Assembly (NCBI GenBank): GCA_030142985.1
Contig: CP125320.1
Span: 253,639-317,638 of the forward strand
From: Candidatus Ruthturnera sp. Tsphm01
GTDB lineage: Bacteria; Pseudomonadota; Gammaproteobacteria; PS1; Pseudothioglobaceae
Length of the DNA: 64,000 nt
Reading direction: 5' to 3'
Shown here: positions 58,553-64,000 of the stretch, in pieces
Layout: each line of letters starts with the position of its first letter
Position numbering within the stretch: position 1 is the first letter of the stretch
Notes under the pieces: generated by a model
Database searches by the model: none
What the model saw: the letters and a program-made list of their open reading frames with translations, nothing else
Told to the model about the DNA's origin: nothing
Translations under genes and position numbers: made by a program

Positions 58553-58619
58553 ATAAGTTCAGAAACATATTGCACTTTTCTCTCACAGGAAAAAAACTGA
58601 AATAACCCTTAATTCTTGG

Positions 58620-58700
58620 AGTTTGTTTTGTCACCCTTGGGGTGTAACGAAGTGAAGCAATTCTGCCTTGTTCTTTAGGCAGAATTTGACAAAACAAACT
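58620..58700. repeat. Nested hairpin structure upstream of a transposase gene
   Basis: Outer arms AGTTTGTTTTGTCA (58620-58633) and TGACAAAACAAACT (58687-58700) pair perfectly. Inside are a small hairpin CACCC-TTG-GGGTG (58632-58644) and a perfect 9-base hairpin AATTCTGCC / GGCAGAATT (58659-58686). Outside the arms further imperfect pairing continues. It probably belongs to the end or leader of the transposase element that follows. Confidence 0.7.
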
Positions 58701-58757
58701 GCAAGAGTTAAAAACTCAGTTGTCTTTTTCCTATTGTTAAAAAAAAGGAGTAAAGGT

Positions 58758-59192
58758 ATGCAAAACCAAAGAATCAATTGGAAAATCAAAGGTCTGGTTA
58801 AAATGGCTAATTTAGCTTATGAACTGGACAATATGAGTAAATCAGCAAATGATAAATACAAGATTTTATGCTTTTTGGACAAGTATGGATTACAAGCAAC
58901 AATTGATGCTTTTGAAGTTAAAAAGCGAACGCTTTATCACTGGAGAGGCAAACTTAAATCAGGTGGCAGATTGGCTTTAAATGATGTCAGCAAAACACCC
59001 AAAACCAAACGCAAAAGACAATGGGACAGTGATATTGTTGATGAGATACGCTATCTTAGACAAACCTATCCAAACCTTGGTAAAGATAAGTTGCGCCCTT
59101 TGATTAAAGACTTTTGCACTAAACACAAACTTAACTGCCCTAGCACTTCTACCAACTATATTTTTTGCATTTTCTATGGTTTGAGGGTTTAA
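58758..59192 (+). pseudogene. Truncated IS481-like transposase/integrase
   Basis: ATG at 58758 with AAGGAG 7 bases upstream; 144 codons to a stop at 59192. NDKYKILCFLDKYGLQATID, a helix-turn-helix KKRTLYHWRGKLKSGGRLAL and EIRYLRQTYPNLGKDKLRPL correspond to the N-terminal region of IS481-type transposases. The DDE core is missing: the frame degenerates after CPSTSTN and ends next to the IS3 type B fragment at 59201. Confidence 0.65.
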
Positions 59193-59200
59193 ATTTATTA

Positions 59201-59421
59201 TGTAATCCTCCCATTTTTAACCACTGCTAAAAATAGAATTTCCGTTGTTTAAATAGCCTCAAGTAGCTTTCTTGGTGGAATACCACCAATCGAACTATGA
59301 GGTCGTTCGTTATTATATACCCACATCCATTGTGTTGCTAACGATTGAGCGTGCTCAATCGAATCAAAAATATGCATATTCAACCATTCGTTTCTTGCTG
59401 TTCTGTTAAATCTTTCTATAT
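59201..59421 (-). mobile_element. End fragment of IS3 type B with 3' part of orfB
   Basis: 221 bases identical or almost identical to 38438-38658: terminal TGTAATCCTCCC through the orfB codons for IERFNRTARNEWLNMHIF and WVYNNERPHSSIGG. It ends abruptly at 59421, where tRNA-like sequence begins. Confidence 0.9.
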
Positions 59422-59423
59422 TT

Positions 59424-59454
59424 GTCGCTGGTTCGAGCCCAGCTCGAGGAGTCA
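59424..59454 (+). pseudogene. 3' fragment of a tRNA-Asn gene
   Basis: GTCGCTGGTTCGAGCCCAGC is a variable loop end plus complete T-arm, followed by TCGAGGA (acceptor 3' strand), G and TCA where CCA would be. The pattern matches tRNA-Asn best. The 5' half is replaced by IS3 type B sequence. A terminator follows, as after real tRNA genes. Confidence 0.65.
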
Positions 59455-59466
59455 TTAATACAAAAG

Positions 59467-59495
59467 AATCCTATCTACATGATAGGATTTTTTTA
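59467..59495 (+). terminator. Terminator after the tRNA fragment
   Basis: Stem AATCCTATC / GATAGGATT with TACAT loop and seven following T, in the plus direction just after the tRNA-Asn fragment. It presumably terminated the original tRNA transcript; its stem continues to face the aminotransferase gene end. Confidence 0.85.
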
Positions 59496-59520
59496 AAACA
59501 CTAGCTTAATGTGGCGTTTT

Positions 59521-60699
59521 TTAGACCTTGCTGAGTTTTTCAACGGCTTGCTTTATATTGTCCATACTTGTGGCAAACGAAAAACGTACATAATCTGGCG
59601 CACCAAAGGCTGAGCCTGGGACTAATGCAATATTTAACACTTCTAAGCAGTAGGTAGAAAGTTCAATGTCGTTTTTTAAACCAAGACGACTAATTAACCC
59701 TTTAACTCTTGGGAAGGCATAAAAAGCACCTTGTGATTTGGGGCACTCAACACCATCAATTGCATTTAATGCGTCAACAATAAAGTCATGCCTTTTCTCA
59801 AAAGCGCGAACCATTGTATTAATAATACTTTGATCACCATTTAAAGCTTCTAAAGCAGCAGCTTGAGCAATTGAACAAGGATTGGAAGTGGATTGACCTT
59901 GGATTTTTTTCATGGCTTTAATAATATTTGCTGGACCTGCGCTATAGCCAATGCGCCAACCAGTCATTGCATAGGCTTTGGAAACGCCATTAAGAATAAT
60001 AGTGCGGTCTTTTAATGTTTTATCAGTCATAACAATATTAACAAAGTCATCATTATTACCCCAACGAATATGCTCGTAAATATCATCGGTGATGATTAAT
60101 ATTTTTGGGTGTTTTTTTAATACATTTGCTAGCGCTTGTAACTCAGCTTGAGAATAAACTACGCCTGTAGGGTTAGAGGGACTGTTAATAACGAATAATT
60201 TAGTATTACTAGTAATACTTGCTTCTAGTTGTTCTGGCGTAATTTTAAAATCTTGTTCCAGTCCTGTTTCAATAATGACTGGTATTGCATCAGCTAAAAG
60301 AGTCATATCTGGGTAACTTACCCAAAAAGGTGCGGGAATAATCACTTCATCACCTTGATTTAGCACGGCTTGGCATAAGTTATAAAACACTTGTTTGCCA
60401 CCTGATGAAGCCATCACTTCAGTGTTGGTGTAAATTAGATTATTTTCCCGTTTAAATTTATCAATAATTGCTTGTTTTAATATAGGCGTGCCATCTACTG
60501 CTGTGTAGCGAGTTTGGCCGTTTTTAATGGCTTGTATGGCTGCTTTTTGAATATTTTCAGGTGTGTCAAAGTCTGGCTCGCCTGAGCCCATGGATACAAT
60601 TTGAACGCCTTTAGATTTTAATTCATTAGCTTTTGCAGTAATAGCAAGTGTGGCTGAAGGTTTAATTTTTTTAACTCTATCGGAAAGATATGCTGGCAT
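59521..60699 (-). CDS. Class I aminotransferase (aspartate aminotransferase type)
   Basis: 392 residues from the ATG at 60699. Fold type I PLP enzyme: the lysine motif is LNGVSKAYAMTGWRIGY, with NSPSNPTGVVYSQAEL and ITDDIYEHIRWGN. It matches subgroup I-gamma aspartate aminotransferases (also prephenate-active AspC-like enzymes). A TTG at 60708 would add three residues. It is divergent from uvrB with about 28 bases between starts. Confidence 0.9.
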   Translation of the reverse strand: MPAYLSDRVKKIKPSATLAITAKANELKSKGVQIVSMGSGEPDFDTPENIQKAAIQAIKNGQTRYTAVDGTPILKQAIIDKFKRENNLIYTNTEVMASSGGKQVFYNLCQAVLNQGDEVIIPAPFWVSYPDMTLLADAIPVIIETGLEQDFKITPEQLEASITSNTKLFVINSPSNPTGVVYSQAELQALANVLKKHPKILIITDDIYEHIRWGNNDDFVNIVMTDKTLKDRTIILNGVSKAYAMTGWRIGYSAGPANIIKAMKKIQGQSTSNPCSIAQAAALEALNGDQSIINTMVRAFEKRHDFIVDALNAIDGVECPKSQGAFYAFPRVKGLISRLGLKNDIELSTYCLEVLNIALVPGSAFGAPDYVRFSFATSMDNIKQAVEKLSKV

Positions 60700-60726
60700 G
60701 GTTATCAATAAGAAAATAGATTAAAA

Positions 60727-62754
60727 TTGAATGTCTATGTTAATGAAAAAATCTTGCGTGTGGACAATAAATTTCAACTGATATCGAAATTTTCCCCTAG
60801 TGGCGATCAGCCAGAAGCGATTAAAATTTTGGTTGATGGTGTGAATACTGGCGTTAAGTTTCAAACTTTGCTTGGCGTGACTGGCTCTGGTAAAACCTTT
60901 ACACTGGCCAATGTTATTCAGCAGACCAAACGTCCCAGTTTGATTATGGCGCCCAATAAAACATTAGCAGCACAATTGTATAGTGAGATGAAAGAGTTTT
61001 TCCCACATAATTCGGTTGAATATTTTGTTTCTTATTATGATTATTACCAGCCAGAAGCTTATGTGCCTGCTTCTGATACTTATATCGAAAAAGATTCCTC
61101 TATTAATGAGCAAATTGAACAAATGCGTCTATCTGCCACTAAGGCTCTGTTAGAGCGTGATGATGTTATTATTATTGCTAGTGTGTCTGCTATTTATGGT
61201 TTAGGCAACCCTGAAAGCTATATGTCCATGTTGCTGCATTTGAGTATTGGGGAGATTACTAATCAGCGCGAAATACTTTCACGTCTGTCGCAAATGCAAT
61301 ATTCGCGTAATGACGTTACTTTAATGCGTGGTCATTTTCGAGTTAAAGGTGAAGTGATTGATATTTTCCCTGCTGATTCTGAGGAACAAGCCATACGCAT
61401 TGAAATGTTTGATGAAGAAATTGAACAGCTTTATTGGTTTGATCCTTTAACAGGGGAAAAACTAAAGTCTTTGCAAAGAATTACTATCTATCCACAAACG
61501 CACTACGTTACACCAAAATCTAAAATTTTGAACATGTTAGATGATATTAAAGCAGAACTAAAAGATCGCAGAAGCGAGTTGTTATCCGTTAATAAATTAG
61601 TTGAGGAGCAGCGCTTAACACAACGCGTACATATGGATATAGAAATGATGCGTGAGTTAGGGTATTGCACAGGTATTGAGAATTACTCGCGTTATTTATC
61701 TGCTCAAAATCCTGGCGAGCCACCCTCAACATTGTTGGATTATTTGCCAGATAATGCATTGGTAATTTTAGATGAATCACACGTTACTGTTAGCCAGATT
61801 GGCGGCATGTATAAAGGCGATAGAGCGCGTAAAAAAACACTTGTTGAGTTTGGTTTCCGTCTGCCAAGTGCTTTGGATAATCGACCACTTAAATTTTCAG
61901 AATTTGAAGACAGGATTCATCAATGTATTTTGGTCTCTGCCACGCCTGCACAATATGAGTTGGAAGTTTCTAGTGTGATTGCTGAGCAAGTAGTAAGGCC
62001 AACAGGATTGTTAGACCCTGAGATTGACATTCGCCCTGTAGATACTCAGGTAGATGATTTACTGAGTGAAATACGAATGCGCGTTAAAGCAGGTGAACGT
62101 GTACTGGTGACAACTTTGACTAAAAAAATGAGTGAGCAGTTAAGTGATTACTTAAACGACCATCATGTTAAAGTTCGTTACTTACATTCTGATATTGATA
62201 CGGTTGAAAGGGTGGAAATTATTCGCGATTTGCGCTTAGGTATATTTGATGTGCTGGTCGGTATTAATCTATTACGTGAAGGTTTGGATATTCCTGAGGT
62301 ATCTTTGGTGGCTATTTTAGATGCAGATAAAGAAGGTTTTTTACGCTCTGAACGCTCGCTGATTCAAACCATGGGGCGAGCGGCTAGAAATATAAATGGA
62401 CACGTCATCTTATACGCTGCTCGTATAACCAAATCGATGCAAAAAGCGATGGATGAAACCCAAAGACGTCGAATTAAACAGCAGGCTTATAATTTGAAAA
62501 ACAACATTACACCTAAAGGCATTACTAAGCCTATTATCAATATTCTTGATACAGATTTAACCAGCAACCAAATGGAAAAGAATGGCACTCAGAAGGTGTT
62601 CACCCAACTTTCACCCGTACAATTAGCAAAAGAAATTAAAATATTAGAAAAGCAAATGTATAGTTTTGCTAGTGATTTGGCGTTTGAGCATGCAGCAGAT
62701 ATGCGTAATCAGATTAAACAACTCAAAGATATTCAATTTAAAAAAGCATTATGA
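60727..62754 (+). CDS. uvrB: Excinuclease ABC subunit B
   Basis: Up to 675 residues. Helicase-like damage-verification subunit of nucleotide excision repair. Walker [19 protein letters not shown], the beta-hairpin [54 protein letters not shown], and the C-terminal UVR motif ([20 protein letters not shown]). Start uncertain: TTG at 60727, or GTG at 60760, which matches the E. coli N-terminus better; no clear RBS for either. It overlaps queE by 4 bases. Confidence 0.96.
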   Translation: MNVYVNEKILRVDNKFQLISKFSPSGDQPEAIKILVDGVNTGVKFQTLLGVTGSGKTFTLANVIQQTKRPSLIMAPNKTLAAQLYSEMKEFFPHNSVEYFVSYYDYYQPEAYVPASDTYIEKDSSINEQIEQMRLSATKALLERDDVIIIASVSAIYGLGNPESYMSMLLHLSIGEITNQREILSRLSQMQYSRNDVTLMRGHFRVKGEVIDIFPADSEEQAIRIEMFDEEIEQLYWFDPLTGEKLKSLQRITIYPQTHYVTPKSKILNMLDDIKAELKDRRSELLSVNKLVEEQRLTQRVHMDIEMMRELGYCTGIENYSRYLSAQNPGEPPSTLLDYLPDNALVILDESHVTVSQIGGMYKGDRARKKTLVEFGFRLPSALDNRPLKFSEFEDRIHQCILVSATPAQYELEVSSVIAEQVVRPTGLLDPEIDIRPVDTQVDDLLSEIRMRVKAGERVLVTTLTKKMSEQLSDYLNDHHVKVRYLHSDIDTVERVEIIRDLRLGIFDVLVGINLLREGLDIPEVSLVAILDADKEGFLRSERSLIQTMGRAARNINGHVILYAARITKSMQKAMDETQRRRIKQQAYNLKNNITPKGITKPIINILDTDLTSNQMEKNGTQKVFTQLSPVQLAKEIKILEKQMYSFASDLAFEHAADMRNQIKQLKDIQFKKAL

Positions 62755-63392
62755 TTAACATCAAATTAAACATTAATGAAATATTTTATTCCCTTCAAGG
62801 TGAAGCGCGTGAAGTCGGCTTGCCCAGCGTGTTTATTCGCTTAACGGGCTGCCCACTTAGATGCACATATTGTGATACCGAATATGCATTCAAGGGTAAT
62901 AATTTAATGACAGTTGATGAAATTATTAAAAAAATCAAGCGATACGATACCCCTTACGTTTGTGTGACAGGTGGTGAGCCATTAGCACAAAAAAACTGCT
63001 ATTTATTGTTGAACGAATTGGTTAAAAATAATTATCAAGTATCTTTAGAAACCAGTGGCAGCATTAACATACAAGATATTAATGTTTCAGTATCAATAGT
63101 TATGGATATTAAAACCCCAAGTTCTGGTGAATCTAAACAAAATAAATACACAAATATTAAAAAATTAACCAACAAAGACCAGCTTAAATTTGTCATTGGA
63201 TCGCGTGCTGATTTTGATTGGAGCGTGGCTATTCTGAGCCAATATCCCACCACTGCAGGCGTATTATTCTCGCCCGTATTTGTTGATATTACACCAACGC
63301 AATTGGCAGATTGGATTTTAAATCAACAACTAAATGTACGACTGCAATTACAATTGCATAAATTGCTTTGGGGTGATGAAAAAGGAAAATAA
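62751..63392 (+). CDS. queE: 7-carboxy-7-deazaguanine synthase
   Basis: 213 residues. Radical SAM enzyme in queuosine biosynthesis. The cluster motif is [14 protein letters not shown] (CxxxCxxC), preceded by [31 protein letters not shown] and VSLETSGSI follow. It converts carboxytetrahydropterin to CDG. It begins inside the uvrB stop (ATGA). No other queuosine genes lie in the window. Confidence 0.94.
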   Translation: MINIKLNINEIFYSLQGEAREVGLPSVFIRLTGCPLRCTYCDTEYAFKGNNLMTVDEIIKKIKRYDTPYVCVTGGEPLAQKNCYLLLNELVKNNYQVSLETSGSINIQDINVSVSIVMDIKTPSSGESKQNKYTNIKKLTNKDQLKFVIGSRADFDWSVAILSQYPTTAGVLFSPVFVDITPTQLADWILNQQLNVRLQLQLHKLLWGDEKGK

Positions 63393-63411
63393 TACTATTT
63401 TTTTACAAACG

Positions 63412-63563
63412 GAGACTTTTACATAATCATCAAAATAACACCTTTCATCAACAGCTAATTCAACCCATAAGTGCAACACTTCTATTTAAAAAATTCCCAA
63501 TTTAGTAAAATCTCTTAAATTTATATCATAAGTGCAACACTCGTTAGTCGCTCAAAAGGTGTA
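63412..63563. repeat. Mosaic of MITE and IS30 ends
   Basis: MITE left end and interior (GAGACTTTTACATAATCATC, CACCTTTCATCAAC) to about 63453, then IS30 left end (AATTCAACCCATAAGTGCAA), a MITE interior segment (CCAATTTAGTAAAATCT), and an IS30 right end (CATAAGTGCAACACTCGTTA to 63563). No coding sequence. It reads as an IS30 insertion in a MITE followed by deletion of nearly all of the IS. Confidence 0.68.
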
Positions 63564-63564
63564 A

Positions 63565-64000
63565 CTATTGAATGGTAATTTTTCGCATCTGAGATTTTGA
63601 CTGTCTAAGTTTCGGAATAGAAACGCTCAAGATATTGTTGTTAAAGCTTACATTGATATTATCAGTATCAACATCATACGGCAAAGTAAAAGATTGGAAA
63701 AAACTGCTAGATGAAATACTTGAATTTCGAGCAGTGTTTTGAGCTTTTTTAATACTTCCTTTAATAAAAATACTACCATCTTTGATAGAAATATCAAAGT
63801 TTTCTTTGCTAAGTCCATTAGCTTTTATTTGAATAATGTAGTTATTTGTTTGGTTGTTAAAATACTTTCTACTTTGCACGCCAAAGTTGCTAGAATTTTG
63901 TATTTGGTTTATTTTATAATTGAATTGTTGGAAATGTTGTTCGAAATCGCGCCAAACATTATGATTGAAATCATTATTAAAAAGGTCATTATTGGCGTTA
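63565..64000 (-). CDS. Hsp20/alpha-crystallin small heat-shock protein (5' end outside window)
   Basis: 145 codons visible with an open frame to the window edge and no start codon. The alpha-crystallin domain is clear: NNYIIQIKANGLSKENFDIS, GSIFIKGSIKK, SFFQSFTLPYDVDTDNINVS and the C-terminal NNNILSVSIPKL. The N-terminal part has many Asn/Gln/Phe residues (DFEQHFQQFNYKINQIQN). It is an ATP-independent holdase, probably stress-regulated; regulation is not visible here. Confidence 0.85.
   Translation of the reverse strand, partial: NANNDLFNNDFNHNVWRDFEQHFQQFNYKINQIQNSSNFGVQSRKYFNNQTNNYIIQIKANGLSKENFDISIKDGSIFIKGSIKKAQNTARNSSISSSSFFQSFTLPYDVDTDNINVSFNNNILSVSIPKLRQSKSQMRKITIQ

Noticed and set aside
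59249..59455. Reading frame beginning MTPRAGLEPATN on the reverse strand
   Set aside because: It is the antisense of the tRNA-Asn 3' fragment joined to the IS3 type B orfB end; a chimera of non-coding and IS sequence.

Overview
The window is AT-rich, gene-dense bacterial DNA. Gene content and order (hisS-yfgM-der, rpsF-rpsR-rplI-dnaB-alr, hupB-tRNA-ppiD, thrS-infC-rpmI-rplT-pheS-pheT-ihfA) are gammaproteobacterial. The low GC, the c-type cytochrome maturation genes, a dihaem cytochrome fused to DUF302 and a heavy load of decaying insertion sequences suggest a sulfur-oxidising SUP05/Thioglobus-type lineage, possibly an invertebrate gill symbiont. That placement is inference from gene content; no rRNA gene is present.

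Layout. 1-8487: ung (cut by the window edge), a TlpA-like thioredoxin, then a tight plus-strand run: thiopurine methyltransferase, cold-shock/membrane protein, lytic transglycosylase lipoprotein, Rieske protein, TrpD2. It ends in a cluster of overlapping genes: a small membrane protein, a PLP amino-acid decarboxylase, a cysteine dioxygenase, two ATP-grasp enzymes and a VTT-type membrane protein. 8500-9650: gene remnant and IS wreckage. 9779-14316: a three-gene operon of FMN-binding glutamate-synthase-like, acetolactate-synthase-like and aldehyde dehydrogenase proteins, convergent with msbA. 16090-19900: IS30, IS3 and IS5 elements, a frameshifted RTX/type I secretion substrate and a MITE. 19946-31614: pyrG, der, yfgM, hisS, an IS30 remnant, a cytosolic 5'-nucleotidase, yqiB, cpdA, alr, dnaB and the rplI-rpsR-rpsF operon. 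31790-37758: mtgA, tsaB, a MITE, ccmCDE-ccmG, hupB with a clear promoter and an octanucleotide repeat in its leader, tRNA-Val, tRNA-Asp, ppiD. 37819-39922: a MITE interrupted by an IS30, itself interrupted by an intact IS3 element. 39967-45709: cytochrome c-DUF302 pair, fabI, a MITE, and two inverted IS5 copies flanking a tiny transcription unit and a truncated gene. 45717-58396: MFS transporter, lspA, thiO, a DUF1566 protein, recJ, a type I restriction gene remnant, thrS to ihfA. 58405-59495: IS fragments, a structured region, a truncated transposase and a 3' fragment of a tRNA-Asn gene. 59521-64000: an aminotransferase, uvrB, queE, a mosaic of MITE and IS30 ends, and an Hsp20 gene running off the window.

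The most unusual module is 3908-8487. A cysteine dioxygenase with all expected active-site residues lies next to a group II PLP decarboxylase, a pair that predicts cysteine to cysteine sulfinate to hypotaurine. Two ATP-grasp ligase-like proteins and a membrane protein follow in the same overlapping operon, which predicts a conjugated or peptide-linked sulfonate product. Elsewhere the mobile-element layer is rich: at least four families (IS3 type A, IS3 type B, IS5-like, IS30-like) plus a MITE family sharing the IS5-like terminal sequence, with nesting, chimeras and gene disruption.
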